From: Kitasatospora aureofaciens
GTDB taxonomy: Bacteria; Actinomycetota; Actinomycetes; Streptomycetales; Streptomycetaceae
Direction: 5' to 3'
Length of the DNA: 64,000 bases
NCBI RefSeq assembly: GCF_019192735.1
Contig: NZ_JAHTKP010000032.1
Coordinates: forward strand, 1-64,000
Within the stretch, counting starts at the first letter, position 1. Each line of letters begins with the position of its first letter. Position numbers and translations under genes: made by a program. Of this stretch, positions 24,519 through 34,219 are shown one piece after another. The notes below the pieces were generated by a model. It was not told where the DNA came from. It saw only the letters and a program-made list of their open reading frames with translations, and ran no database searches.

Positions 24519-25439
24519 TCAGGCCAGGGTGAGCACGGCCTTGCCGCGGATCCGGCGGTCGCGCAGGTCGGTGAGCACGGTGGCGGTCTCGCTCCAGGGG
24601 GCGACCCGGCCCAGCTCCGGGGTCAGCCGCCCCTCCCCGACCAGGCGGACCAGGGTGGCGAGGTCCCGGCCGTCGGACACGTCGGAGTCGGCGTAGTGGA
24701 AGTGCCGCAGGGTCGCGGACTCGGGGCCCGCGAAGAAGTCGAAGAAGTCGAGGGTGGCGGGCGTCCTGGAGGCCTGGCCGAACCAGATCAGCGTGCCGCG
24801 CCGGGCCAGCCGGGCGAGGGCGAGCGGCAGGGCGGCGCCGCCGGTGGACTCCAGCACCAGGTCGTACGGTCCGCGCGCCGCACCGACCTCGTGGACGACC
24901 TCGGCCGCGCCGAGGTCGGCGAGCCGGCGGCCGCGCTCGGGGGAGCCGGTGACCACGGTCAGTTCGGCCCCTGCGGCGGAGGCCAGCTGGGTGAAGTAGT
25001 GCCCGACGCCGCCGGAGGCCCCGGTCAGCAGCACCCGCCGGCCGGCCAGCGCGCCGGCCGTGCGGAGCAGGCGCAGCGCGGTGAGGCCGGCCAACGGGAG
25101 CGCGGCGGCCCGGACGGCGTCGAGCGAGTCGGGGAGTTCGGCGAGGGAGGCGGTGGGGACGCTCACGTACTCGGCCCACCCACCCGCGGGCGGGTGGCCG
25201 ACCACCCGGCGGCAGACCGCAGGCCCGGAGCCGTCGGCGGCGGCCTGGACGACCAGGCCGGCCACGTCCTTGCCGGGCCGCCAGCCGGGCCTGGGGGCCT
25301 CCAGCTGGAAGGTCTCGCCCCGGTTGACCGAGAACGCCTCGACCTTGACCAGGGCCTCCCCCGGCCCCGGCTCCGGCTGCGCGACCTCGGCGAAGCCGAC
25401 CGGTGCGTCCGCCCGGCCGGTCGGTGTCAGTGCCTTCAT
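24519..25439 (-). CDS. Zinc-binding-dehydrogenase-family NADPH oxidoreductase (quinone oxidoreductase-like)
   Basis: 306 aa, a zinc-free MDR enzyme: N-terminal GroES-like fold (VKVEAFSVNRGET, PGKDVAGLVV), then GLTALRLL and the nucleotide loop GASGGVGHYFTQLA. No structural-zinc cysteines are seen. It probably reduces quinones or enones with NADPH. It is divergent from a LysR regulator, the usual pairing for LysR control, with a mini-element inserted in the shared promoter region. Confidence 0.88.
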   Translation of the reverse strand: MKALTPTGRADAPVGFAEVAQPEPGPGEALVKVEAFSVNRGETFQLEAPRPGWRPGKDVAGLVVQAAADGSGPAVCRRVVGHPPAGGWAEYVSVPTASLAELPDSLDAVRAAALPLAGLTALRLLRTAGALAGRRVLLTGASGGVGHYFTQLASAAGAELTVVTGSPERGRRLADLGAAEVVHEVGAARGPYDLVLESTGGAALPLALARLARRGTLIWFGQASRTPATLDFFDFFAGPESATLRHFHYADSDVSDGRDLATLVRLVGEGRLTPELGRVAPWSETATVLTDLRDRRIRGKAVLTLA

Positions 25440-25564
25440 CCCGTTCGCCCTCTCTCAACGTCCATCCGTGAACCCGCTCAGCACACCGCGCCCGGCGCGG
25501 GCCGGTCCAACAACCGCCGAGCGGCGGCGACAACGGGCAGTTGTCGTCCGTGCGGGAGGCGCCC

Positions 25565-25760
25565 CCTAGGGCGTGTCTGACAATTCCCGGCGCATGCGCG
25601 CGGCGTCAGGGTGCGTGCATCGCAAGGCGGAGGAGGGAGTCCATGCGGTGGGGGCACCTCCCGGCCGCCAGGCTGGGGGACATCGGCGACCGACGACAAC
25701 GCAGCGAGGTGCGTGCCCTGGCGTCGCGCGGTAGGCGGGAATTGTCAGACACGCCCTAGG
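25565..25760. mobile_element. 196-bp MITE-like element with perfect 25-bp inverted ends
   Basis: The ends are perfect inverted repeats beginning CCTAGGGCGTGTCTGACAAT; the interior is GC-rich and non-coding. Sits between the divergent dehydrogenase and lysR genes and ends 10 bp before the lysR start codon. A 51-bp hairpin after metG shares 21 bp of the end sequence. No transposase in the window. Confidence 0.88.
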
Positions 25761-25770
25761 GTGGACGCCC

Positions 25771-26751
25771 ATGGATCTCGATCTTGCGCAGGTGCGGGCG
25801 TTCGTGGCCGCCGCCGAGGAGTTGCACTTCGGGCGGGCGGCGGGCCGGCTCGCGGTCAGCCAGCAGGCGCTGTCGAAGCGGGTGGCCCGGCTGGAGGCCG
25901 CCCTCGGGGTGCGGCTGCTGGACCGGGACGCCCGGGGTGTGGGGCTGACCGAGGCGGGGCGGCGGTTCCTGGAGCCCGCCCGGCGGGTGCTCGACCAGGG
26001 GGACCGCGCGGTGGCGGCGGTGACCTGCACGGGCCGGCCGCTGCGGATCGACGTGTGGGGGCACCTGTACGCGCCGATGCGGACGGTCGCCCAGGCGGTG
26101 GACGGCACGCCGGGGCTGGAGGTGGAGCCGGTACCGGGGCGGGATCTGCCGTCGGTCGCGGCGGCCCTGCTGCGCGGGGAGCCGGACGCGGGCTTCGGCC
26201 GGGTGCACCCGCTGCCGGACGGCCGGGACGCGGGGCTGACGCACCGGCTGGTCCGGCTGGAGCCGGTGGACGCGCTGCTCAGCACCGACCATCCGCTGGC
26301 CGGCCAGGACGTGCTGAGCCCGGCCGACCTGCGCGGCAGTGTGCTGCGCTATCCGGCCGCGGTGGACCGGCTGGACTTCCTGACCCGGTTCGCCGTCCGG
26401 TTCGGCATCGAGGAGCGGGTCGGCTCGACCAATCTGGGGCTGGAGCACTTCGTGGACCGGGTCCGGACGGATCCGTCCTGCTTCTCCCTCGTCCCGGCCG
26501 ACTGCCCGCTGCCGGACGTCCCGGCCGCGCCGGGGCGGCCGGGTGTCCGGACGGTGCCGCTGGCCGACCCGACCCCGCTCTACGCCTGGTCGCTGGTCTG
26601 GCGCAGCGGCGCCCCGAACGCCGATCCACACCCCCAACTGCAGCCGCTGCTGCGGGCGTTCGCCGAGGAGGCGCGGCGCAGCCGGTGGCTGGAGTACGAC
26701 CCCGCCCGCGACTGGCTCCCGGGCCCGGACGAGGCCGCCCTCAGCTCCTGA
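25771..26751 (+). CDS. LysR-family transcriptional regulator
   Basis: 326 aa. N-terminal winged helix (LAQVRAFVAAAEELHFGRAAGRLAVSQQALSKRVARLE) followed by a periplasmic-binding-like effector domain. It probably controls the divergent dehydrogenase-hydrolase unit. The ATG is only 10 bp from the mini-element, and the weak AGGGTGG ribosome site straddles the element end, so the insertion has replaced the native promoter or leader. Converges on the serine hydrolase with 19 bp between. Confidence 0.9.
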   Translation: MDLDLAQVRAFVAAAEELHFGRAAGRLAVSQQALSKRVARLEAALGVRLLDRDARGVGLTEAGRRFLEPARRVLDQGDRAVAAVTCTGRPLRIDVWGHLYAPMRTVAQAVDGTPGLEVEPVPGRDLPSVAAALLRGEPDAGFGRVHPLPDGRDAGLTHRLVRLEPVDALLSTDHPLAGQDVLSPADLRGSVLRYPAAVDRLDFLTRFAVRFGIEERVGSTNLGLEHFVDRVRTDPSCFSLVPADCPLPDVPAAPGRPGVRTVPLADPTPLYAWSLVWRSGAPNADPHPQLQPLLRAFAEEARRSRWLEYDPARDWLPGPDEAALSS

Positions 26752-26770
26752 GGAGCCCCCCTGAAGACCC

Positions 26771-27976
26771 TCACCCCGCCACCGCCTGGTGCGCCAGCAC
26801 CTCGAAGTCCTGCACCACCTGCGGCGGAGCGGCGCTCTCGAACATCCGCTGGGTGAGCAGAATGCCCACCAGCCGTTCCGCCGGATCGTTGAACCACGAG
26901 GTGCCGAGGCCGCCGTCCCACCCGTAGCGACCGGGGGCGGCGAGGCCGGTGCGGGTGGTGGTGACGGAGACGCCGAAGCCCCAGCCGGTGAGGTCGTCGC
27001 GGCCGAGCAGCGGTGCGGCGGAGGCCAGTTGGGCGGGGGTGAGCTGGTTGGCGGTCATCAGCTCGACGGTCGGGCGGGAGAGGATCCGGACGCCGCCGTG
27101 GCTGCCCCCGCCGAGCAGCATCCGGGCGAAGGCGAGGTAGTCGTCCACCGTCGAGACGAGGTCGCCGCCGCCGTCGGGGAAGTCCGGTTCGCGGGCCCAC
27201 GCGCTGTCGGCGGGGTCGTCGTACGGGACGAGCCGCCCGCTGCCCGGGTCGCGCATGTACTCGACGGGGAGCCGGTGCAGCTGGTCGGCGAGGACGACGA
27301 AGCCGGTGTCCCGCATGCCGAGCGGTTCCAGGACGCGCTCGCGCAGCACCTCGCCGAGCGGCTTCCCGCAGGCGCGGGAGAGCAGGACGCCGAGGACGGC
27401 CGAGCCGGTGTGGTAGAGCCAGCCCGCCCCGGGCTGGTGCAGCAGCGGCAACTCGCCGAGCCGGCGCAGGTATTCGTCCGGCGCGGGGCAGTCGGCCCGG
27501 GGCGGCTGGACGTTGATGCCGCGGTCGGCCATCGCCCCGGCGATCGGGGCGGACGGCGGGAGCATCACCAGGCCGTACCCGAGCCGGAAGGTGAGCAGGT
27601 CGCGCAGGGTGATCGGCCGGACGGCGGGCTCGGTGTCGTCGAGGTCGCCGTCGGGCCGGCGCAGCACCCGCCGGTCGGCCAGTTCGGGCAGCAGGTCGTC
27701 GACCGGGTCGTCGAGCCGCAGGACGCACTCCTCGACCAGGGTCAGCGCGGCCACGGCCGTGACCGGCTTGCTCATGGACGCGATCCGGAAGAGCGTGTCC
27801 CGCCGCATCGGCGCACCCCCGTCGGCGCCGATGCGGCCGAGCACCTCGACGTGCTCGTCGCCGTCCCGGGCGACGGCCGCCACCAGCCCGGGCACCCCGC
27901 CCCGCTCGACGTGTCCGGCCAGGACCGTGTGCACCCGGTCCAGCCGTTCCTTCGACAACCCCGTCACGCCGCTCAT
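26771..27976 (-). CDS. Serine hydrolase, beta-lactamase class C-like
   Basis: 401 aa. SxxK motif Ser67-Met-Ser-Lys70 in FRIASMSKPVTAVAAL, a YHTG segment in the place of the class C YxN, and GWDGGLGTSWF near the KTG position, as in esterases of the EstB/DUF family of PF00144. No signal peptide, so a cytoplasmic esterase or peptidase is more likely than a beta-lactamase. Confidence 0.87.
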   Translation of the reverse strand: MSGVTGLSKERLDRVHTVLAGHVERGGVPGLVAAVARDGDEHVEVLGRIGADGGAPMRRDTLFRIASMSKPVTAVAALTLVEECVLRLDDPVDDLLPELADRRVLRRPDGDLDDTEPAVRPITLRDLLTFRLGYGLVMLPPSAPIAGAMADRGINVQPPRADCPAPDEYLRRLGELPLLHQPGAGWLYHTGSAVLGVLLSRACGKPLGEVLRERVLEPLGMRDTGFVVLADQLHRLPVEYMRDPGSGRLVPYDDPADSAWAREPDFPDGGGDLVSTVDDYLAFARMLLGGGSHGGVRILSRPTVELMTANQLTPAQLASAAPLLGRDDLTGWGFGVSVTTTRTGLAAPGRYGWDGGLGTSWFNDPAERLVGILLTQRMFESAAPPQVVQDFEVLAHQAVAG

Positions 27977-28070
27977 CGGTCACCACCCTCCGGGCCGCTG
28001 ACGGTCCGTCATTGTCACTGTCCCGCACCACTGTGGGGCACGGCACTGACAATCGGGCGGAGGCGGCGGC

Positions 28071-28985
28071 TCAGAAGGAGCGGAACCACCCGGTGTTGGT
28101 GCCCAGCGCGGTGCCGTCCGCGCCCAGGTACGTGTACGTGTCGGGCTGGGCTCCGGGCTTCTTGGCGACGGCGTACCAGCGGGTCGGGGAGTCCCCGACG
28201 GTGACCGGCACCGCCTCGCTGGTGCCACCGGTGTTCCAGGTGACGGCGATCTTCGCGACCCCGGGGCGGACGCCCTCGATCACGACCGGCGAGGCGCCCA
28301 TCTCCGCGCCCTTGAAGCCGAGCATCGCCCCGCCGCCGGAGGTGGGGCTGCTGGAGCCCGCCCCGGTGTCCGGCCCGCCCGGGACGTCGGTCTGGTGCAC
28401 GGTGTCGTCCACCTGCCGCTGGCCGTCCACGGTGAGGTAGAGGTTCACCGTGTCCACGTGCGGGTTCCAGCCGCGGTCGATGTCCGCCCGGGTGGTCTTC
28501 GGCAGCTGCGGGATGGCGGCGTGCCGGTCCTCCCAGATCAGCTCGGCCTGGCGGTAGGCGTCCTCCTTCGTGGCGGTCGCCGGCCAGAGCGCGGCCCACG
28601 CCTGCCACTGCCGGCCGTTCGCGGTGCCGTGGCCGACCACGGTCCGGACCGGGGTGAACGGGTCCCGCGCGGGGGCGGTCGGTGTGGCCGAAACGGTCAC
28701 GGCGGCCGCCGGTTCGCTGGTGGCCACCGCGGACGGCGCGGCCGCGACGTCCGAGACGCCCGGCCCCTTCTGGCCGAGCCCGCCGAACACCGCCACCCCG
28801 CCGACGGCCGCCGCGACCAGCACCGCCGCCGCGCCGGTGCTCAGCACCCGCCGGCGCCGCAGCCGCCGCCGGCCCCCGGCGATCAGCCGGTCGTACGGCG
28901 CCGACCCGATCTCGACACTCTCGGCCAGCCCGCTCAGCACCCGCGCCGCGGCGGCCTCGTCCCCGGCCAGTTCCTCGATGTTCAT
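28071..28985 (-). CDS. Membrane-anchored partner of the SigE-type sigma factor
   Basis: 304 aa. A cytoplasmic N-terminus of about 65 residues (starting MNIEELAGDEAAAARVL, then a GRRRLRRRR stop-transfer run) precedes one transmembrane span (AAAVLVAAAVGGVAVFGG) and an extracytoplasmic Ala/Pro/Thr linker and beta-rich domain. ATG overlaps the sigma factor stop (ATGA), so the two are coupled; an anti-sigma role is inferred from position and topology, but no zinc-binding ZAS motif is present. Confidence 0.78.
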   Translation of the reverse strand: MNIEELAGDEAAAARVLSGLAESVEIGSAPYDRLIAGGRRRLRRRRVLSTGAAAVLVAAAVGGVAVFGGLGQKGPGVSDVAAAPSAVATSEPAAAVTVSATPTAPARDPFTPVRTVVGHGTANGRQWQAWAALWPATATKEDAYRQAELIWEDRHAAIPQLPKTTRADIDRGWNPHVDTVNLYLTVDGQRQVDDTVHQTDVPGGPDTGAGSSSPTSGGGAMLGFKGAEMGASPVVIEGVRPGVAKIAVTWNTGGTSEAVPVTVGDSPTRWYAVAKKPGAQPDTYTYLGADGTALGTNTGWFRSF

Positions 28986-29500
28986 CCCCTGCCTCCGATG
29001 CTCGTCAGTCCGGTGAGTGAGGAAGCCGCCCTGAGCTTGGCCAGGCCCTTCGCCGACTGGCTCTTCACCGTGCCGACGGAACAGCCCATCGCGGCCGCCG
29101 TCTGGGTCTCGGTGAGGTCCTCCCAGTACCGCAGCACGACCGCCTGGCGCTGCCGGGCCGGCAGGCTGCCGAGGGCGGCGAGCAGCGCGGCCCGGTCGTC
29201 CGGGTCGGCGCCCTGGGGCGCGGCCCGGTCGGGAACGGCCGTGACCAGGTACTCGGACGGCCGGCGGCGGAACCGCCGCGCGTGCTCGTTGATCAGGATC
29301 CGGCGCACGTAGGCGTGCGGGTCGTCGGCCGCCCGGACCCTGCCCCAGGCGACGTACGCCCGCTCCAGGGCCTGCTGGACCAGGTCCTCGGCGGTGTGCC
29401 TGTCCCCCGCGAGCAGGTATGCCGTCCTGAGCAGCCGCGTCCACGCGCTGCCGGTGAACGCGCGGAACTCCTCGTCGCACGCGGCCTTCTGGGCTCCCAT
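28982..29500 (-). CDS. SigE-family ECF RNA polymerase sigma factor
   Basis: 172 aa. Region 2 (LLRTAYLLAGDRHTAEDLVQQALERAYVAW) and region 4 (LPARQRQAVVLRYWEDLTETQTAAAMGCSVGTVKSQSAKGLAKLR) of the SigE-type sigma-70 factors typical of Streptomyces. It would direct transcription in response to an envelope or other signal sensed by the coupled membrane protein. ATG 29500 is supported by GGAGGTGCTC directly upstream. Divergent from hrpA. Confidence 0.92.
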   Translation of the reverse strand: MGAQKAACDEEFRAFTGSAWTRLLRTAYLLAGDRHTAEDLVQQALERAYVAWGRVRAADDPHAYVRRILINEHARRFRRRPSEYLVTAVPDRAAPQGADPDDRAALLAALGSLPARQRQAVVLRYWEDLTETQTAAAMGCSVGTVKSQSAKGLAKLRAASSLTGLTSIGGRG

Positions 29501-29698
29501 GAGCACCTCCTCAACCCCCAGAGCCCAGAGCGCCCCGAAACCGTTGCCGCACCGCCGGCGGAATGATCCTGGCCCGCGGAAACGTTCCGCCGCCGACCCG
29601 TCCACCGGGCGTTCGCGATTCGCCACCGGCGACTGTGACACTGGAGGGGCTCGAAAACCGAGGTGCGCGCCGCCGTACCTCCTTGCGAACCTAGAGGG

Positions 29699-32600
29699 AT
29701 GCCCGCAGTGAGTTCTCCCGCAGTCCAGTCCGCCACCGCGCCCGCCGCGGGCCCCGGTATCGGCGAGCTGGCCGCCCGCCTGCCCGAGCTGACCCTGCGC
29801 GACCAGGTGCGGATCGGACGCCGGCTGGAGGGGGCCCGCCGGGTCCGCAAGCCCGAGGCCCGGCAGAAGATCGCCGACGAGATCGCGACCGACATCGACC
29901 GCGCCGAGCTGCTGGTCGAGCAGCGCCGCGCCGCCGTCCCGACGATCACGTATCCCGCCGAGCTGCCGGTCAGCCAGAAGAAGGACGAGATCCTGGCGGC
30001 GATCCGGGACCACCAGGTGGTGATCGTCGCGGGCGAGACCGGCTCCGGCAAGACCACCCAGATCCCGAAGATCTGTCTGGAGCTCGGCCGGGGCGTGCGC
30101 GGCCTGGTGGGCCACACCCAGCCCCGCCGGATCGCGGCCCGTACGGTGGCCGAGCGCGTCGCGGAGGAGCTGGACAGCCCGCTCGGCGAGGCGGTCGGCT
30201 GGAAGGTCCGGTTCACCGACCAGGTCGGCCAGGACACGCTGGTCAAGCTGATGACCGACGGCATCCTGCTCGCGGAGATCCAGACCGACCGCGACCTGCA
30301 CCAGTACGACACCCTGATCATCGACGAGGCGCACGAGCGCAGCCTCAACATCGACTTCATCCTCGGCTACGTCAAGCAGCTGCTGCCCCGCCGCCCGGAC
30401 CTCAAGGTCGTGATCACCTCCGCGACCATCGACCCGGAGCGCTTCGCCCGGCACTTCAACGAGGCCCCGATCGTCGAGGTGTCCGGCCGGACGTATCCCG
30501 TCGAGGTCCGGTATCGCCCGATGCTCGACGAGGACGCCGAGGACGACTCCACCGACGCCGAGCGCGACCGGGACCAGATCCAGGCGATCTGCGACGCCGC
30601 CCAGGAGCTCCAGGCCGAGGGCCCGGGCGACATCCTGGTCTTCCTCTCCGGCGAGCGCGAGATCCGCGACACCGCCGACGCGCTCAACCGCCTGAAGCTG
30701 AAGTCCACCGAGATCCTGCCGCTGTACGCCCGGCTGAGCTCGGCCGAGCAGCACAAGGTGTTCCAGCGCTCCGGCAGCCGCCGGATCGTGCTCGCCACCA
30801 ACGTCGCCGAGACCTCGCTCACCGTCCCGGGCATCAAATACGTGATCGACCCGGGCACCGCCCGCATCTCCCGCTACAGCCACCGCACCAAGGTGCAGCG
30901 GCTGCCGATCGAGGCGATCAGCCAGGCCAGCGCCAACCAGCGCAAGGGCCGCTGCGGCCGCACCTCGGACGGCATCTGCATCCGGCTGTACTCGGAGGAG
31001 GACTTCCTCTCCCGCCCCGAGTTCACCGACGCCGAGATCCTGCGCACCAACCTGGCCTCGGTGATCCTCCAGATGACCGCCGCCGGCCTGGGCGACATCG
31101 CCGCCTTCCCGTTCCTGGACCCGCCGGACTCCCGCAACATCAAGGACGGCGTGCACCTGCTGCACGAACTCGGCGCCCTGGACCCGGACGAGAAGGACCC
31201 GCGCAAGCGCCTCACCCCGCTCGGCCGCAAGCTGGCCCAGCTCCCGGTGGACCCGCGGCTGGCCCGCATGGTGCTGGAGGCGGACACGAACGGCTGCGTC
31301 CGCGACGTCATGGTGATCGCCGCCGCGCTCTCCATCCAGGACCCGCGCGAGCGCCCCACCGAGAAGCGCCAGGCCGCCGACGACCGGCACCGCCGGTTCA
31401 ACTCGGAGACCTCCGACTTCCTCGCCTACCTGGCGATGTGGCGCTACGTCCGGGAGCAGCAGCGCGAGCTGTCCTCCTCGGCGTTCCGCCGGATGTGCAA
31501 GGCGGAGTTCCTCAACTACCTGCGCATACGGGAGTGGCAGGACATCTACACCCAGCTGCGCACGGTGGCGAAGCAGTTGGGCGTCACGATCGAGGAGCCG
31601 CATCCCGACGCCGAGCCGGACGCCGACCGGATCCACCAGTCGCTGCTGTCCGGGCTGCTCTCCCACATCGGCCTGTTCGACGTGGAGAAGCGCGAGTACG
31701 GCGGCGCGCGCGGCGCCCGGTTCGCGGTCTTCCCGGGCTCCGGCCTGTTCAAGAAGCCGCCGCGCTGGGTGATGTCGGCCGAGCTGGTCGAGACGTCCCG
31801 GCTGTGGGCCCGGATCAACGCGAAGATCGAGCCCGAGTGGGTGGAGCCGCTGGCCGGCCACCTCATCAAGCGCAGCTACAGCGAGCCGCACTGGGAGAAG
31901 AAGGCCGGCGCGGTGCTCGGCTTCGAGCGGGTGACCCTGTACGGGATGCCGATCGTCGCCCAGCGCAAGGTCAACTACGGCCGGATCGACCCGGAGCTGT
32001 GCCGCGAGCTGTTCATCCGCAACGCGCTGGTGGAGGGCGACTGGGAGACCCACCACGAGTTCTTCGCGGAGAACCGCAGGCTGCTCGGCGAGGTCGAGGA
32101 GCTGGAGAACCGGGCCCGCCGCCGGGACATCCTGGTCGACGACCAGACCCTGTTCGACTTCTACGATGCCCGGCTGCCCGACGACATCGTCTCCACCCGG
32201 CACTTCGACGCGTGGTGGAAGAAGGCCCGGCACGAGCAGCCGGACCTGCTCAGCTTCGAGAAGTCGATGCTGATCAACGACGCCGCGGACGGCATCACCG
32301 AGGCCGACTACCCGGACCACTGGCAGCAGGGCAAGCTGCGGTTCAAGCTGACCTACCAGTTCGAGCCGGGCAGCGACGCGGACGGCGTGACCGTCCACAT
32401 CCCGCTGCCGGTGCTCAACCAGGTCACCGCGGAGGGCTTCGACTGGCAGATCCCGGGCCTGCGGGAGGAGCTGGTCACCGCCTGGATCAAGTCGCTGCCG
32501 AAGGCCGTCCGGCGCAACTTCGTCCCGGCGCCGGACTTCGCCAAGGCCGCGCTGCGCGGCCTGAAGGACCGCCAAGAGCCCTTGCTCCCGTCCCTGGAGT

Positions 32601-33682
32601 ACGCGCTCAAGCGCCTGACGGCCGTCACCGTTCCCCCGGAGGCCTGGGACGACGACCGGGTGCCGGAGCACCTCAAGGTGACCTTCCGGGTGGTGGACGG
32701 CCGCCGCAAGCTCGCCGAGTCCAAGGACCTGGAGGAACTGCGGCTGCGGCTCAAGCCGAAGCTGAAGGAGACGCTCTCCTCGGCGGCCTCCGGCCAGGGC
32801 ATCGAGCAGAGCGGGCTGACCGCCTGGCCGAGTGGGATGCCGGTGCTCCAGCGCACCTTCGAGCAGCGCTCGCGCGGCCACTCGCTGCGCGCCTACCCGG
32901 CCCTGGTGGACGAGGGGGAGGCCGTCGGCATCAAGCTGTTCGACACCCCGGAGGCGCAGGAGAAGGCGATGTGGGAGGGCACCCGCCGGCTGCTGATGCT
33001 GAGCACCAACTCGCCCGCCAAGTCGATCCAGGGCCGACTGGGCAACCAGGCGAAGCTGGCGCTCTCGCACAACCCGCACGGCTCGATCGCCGCGCTGTTC
33101 GAGGACGTGGTGGCCTGTGCGACGGACCGCCTGATGACCCTGGGCGGCGGCCCGGCCTGGGACGAGGCGTCCTTCGGCAAGCTGCGCGACAAGGTGCGGG
33201 CTGACCTGTACGACCTGTCCGCCGACACCACGCTGAAGACGGCCACCGCGCTGATCGCCTTCCACAAGGCCTCGACCCGGCTGAAGACGGTGAGCAGCCC
33301 GGTGCTGCTGAACGCGGTGAACGACATCCGGCTGCACCTGGCCTCGCTGGTGCACCCGGGCTTCGTGACGGACACCGGCTGGCAGCGGCTGCCGGACCTC
33401 AAGCGCTACCTGCTGGCGGTGGACCGCCGGCTGGAGGCGCTGCCCAACCATCCGCAGCGGGACGCCCAGCAGCTGCTGAAGGTCCAGCAGGTGCAGCAGG
33501 CCTACGGGGACCTGCTGGCGGCCCTCCCGGCCGGGCGGCAGCCGTCCCCGGAGGTGCGGGGAATCCGCTGGATGATCGAGGAGCTGCGGGTCAGTTTCTT
33601 CGCCCAGTCGCTGGGCACGCCGGCCCCGGTCTCGGAGAAGCGGATCCTGAAGGCGATGGAGGCGGCCCGGGCCGCACTCTGA
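29699..33682 (+). CDS. hrpA: ATP-dependent RNA helicase HrpA (DEAH-box)
   Basis: 1327 aa, the full length of bacterial HrpA. Motif I GETGSGKT (112-119), HTQPRRIAA, DEAH (209-212), SAT, ATNVAETSLTVPGI and QRKGRCGR, then the HA2/OB-fold region (GLGDIAAFPFLDPPD...) and the long HrpA-specific C-terminal extension (DUF3418, EYALKRL to MEAARAAL). HrpA resolves stalled or collided ribosomes in other bacteria. Start: ATG 29699 has only an adjacent GAGGG; GTG 29708 would be better spaced. Located beside tRNA-Asp and bldC as in S. coelicolor. Confidence 0.95.
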   Translation: MPAVSSPAVQSATAPAAGPGIGELAARLPELTLRDQVRIGRRLEGARRVRKPEARQKIADEIATDIDRAELLVEQRRAAVPTITYPAELPVSQKKDEILAAIRDHQVVIVAGETGSGKTTQIPKICLELGRGVRGLVGHTQPRRIAARTVAERVAEELDSPLGEAVGWKVRFTDQVGQDTLVKLMTDGILLAEIQTDRDLHQYDTLIIDEAHERSLNIDFILGYVKQLLPRRPDLKVVITSATIDPERFARHFNEAPIVEVSGRTYPVEVRYRPMLDEDAEDDSTDAERDRDQIQAICDAAQELQAEGPGDILVFLSGEREIRDTADALNRLKLKSTEILPLYARLSSAEQHKVFQRSGSRRIVLATNVAETSLTVPGIKYVIDPGTARISRYSHRTKVQRLPIEAISQASANQRKGRCGRTSDGICIRLYSEEDFLSRPEFTDAEILRTNLASVILQMTAAGLGDIAAFPFLDPPDSRNIKDGVHLLHELGALDPDEKDPRKRLTPLGRKLAQLPVDPRLARMVLEADTNGCVRDVMVIAAALSIQDPRERPTEKRQAADDRHRRFNSETSDFLAYLAMWRYVREQQRELSSSAFRRMCKAEFLNYLRIREWQDIYTQLRTVAKQLGVTIEEPHPDAEPDADRIHQSLLSGLLSHIGLFDVEKREYGGARGARFAVFPGSGLFKKPPRWVMSAELVETSRLWARINAKIEPEWVEPLAGHLIKRSYSEPHWEKKAGAVLGFERVTLYGMPIVAQRKVNYGRIDPELCRELFIRNALVEGDWETHHEFFAENRRLLGEVEELENRARRRDILVDDQTLFDFYDARLPDDIVSTRHFDAWWKKARHEQPDLLSFEKSMLINDAADGITEADYPDHWQQGKLRFKLTYQFEPGSDADGVTVHIPLPVLNQVTAEGFDWQIPGLREELVTAWIKSLPKAVRRNFVPAPDFAKAALRGLKDRQEPLLPSLEYALKRLTAVTVPPEAWDDDRVPEHLKVTFRVVDGRRKLAESKDLEELRLRLKPKLKETLSSAASGQGIEQSGLTAWPSGMPVLQRTFEQRSRGHSLRAYPALVDEGEAVGIKLFDTPEAQEKAMWEGTRRLLMLSTNSPAKSIQGRLGNQAKLALSHNPHGSIAALFEDVVACATDRLMTLGGGPAWDEASFGKLRDKVRADLYDLSADTTLKTATALIAFHKASTRLKTVSSPVLLNAVNDIRLHLASLVHPGFVTDTGWQRLPDLKRYLLAVDRRLEALPNHPQRDAQQLLKVQQVQQAYGDLLAALPAGRQPSPEVRGIRWMIEELRVSFFAQSLGTPAPVSEKRILKAMEAARAAL

Positions 33683-33797
33683 GCTGGGACGGGCCGGAAC
33701 GGGCCCTCAGGAGCCAGTTCGACCTGGGGGCCCACCATGGGCTACGATCTGTCTTGTTCGCAGCGCGGCAAGCGAGTGAACGAGATCAGAACACTCT

Positions 33798-33871
33798 GGT
33801 CCCGTGGAGCAGTTGGTTAGCTCGCCACCCTGTCAAGGTGGAGGTCGCGGGTTCAAGTCCCGTCGGGATCG
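33798..33871 (+). tRNA. tRNA-Asp (anticodon GTC), copy 2
   Basis: 74 nt, identical to the copy at 14141. Followed after 9 bp by a strong terminator. Confidence 0.97.
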
Positions 33872-33880
33872 CCGTAACGC

Positions 33881-33915
33881 GAGAGGCCCGGAACCGTTCA
33901 GGTTCCGGGCCTCTC
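33881..33915 (+). terminator. tRNA-Asp terminator
   Basis: Perfect stem GAGAGGCCCGGAACC/GGTTCCGGGCCTCTC, 5-nt loop, then CGCTTTT. Confidence 0.92.
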
Positions 33916-34219
33916 GCTTTTGACCGTCCGGCTTCTATCCCGGACCAGGTCTGGACCACAAGTGACAACCCGTGTGACAGTCGTCACTTGTCTTTCCCTG
34001 AGACCGGGCGCGGCGCGCCCCTGTCAAAGAGCCACTAATTTAATATGTAAAATTGCACTGCTATTCACTGTAAATCCCCCCCGCCACACAAGCATCAAAT
34101 CGTTATCCGGAGTTCAACATTCCGACAGCTCTGCCGACCGGAACCGGATCGAACGGTCGCGCCCCGCGCACGGCAAACCGGGCACGGCAAACCGGGCACG
34201 GCAAACCGGGCATGGCAAA
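33916..34219. other. Non-coding, locally AT-rich spacer with inverted and tandem repeats
   Basis: No gene seen. 33958-33991 holds a 9-bp inverted repeat ACAAGTGAC...GTCACTTGT, an operator-like arrangement with no neighbouring promoter recognised. 34024-34080 is strikingly AT-rich for this genome (ACTAATTTAATATGTAAAAT). 34168-34221 has three perfect 14-bp copies of GCACGGCAAACCGG and a decayed fourth. Possibly a degenerate insertion downstream of the tRNA. Confidence 0.7.

Noticed and set aside
28982..33451. Open frame of 1489 codons on the minus strand
   Set aside because: Antisense to hrpA over most of its length; only its last 172 codons (the sigma factor, from 29500) are a gene.
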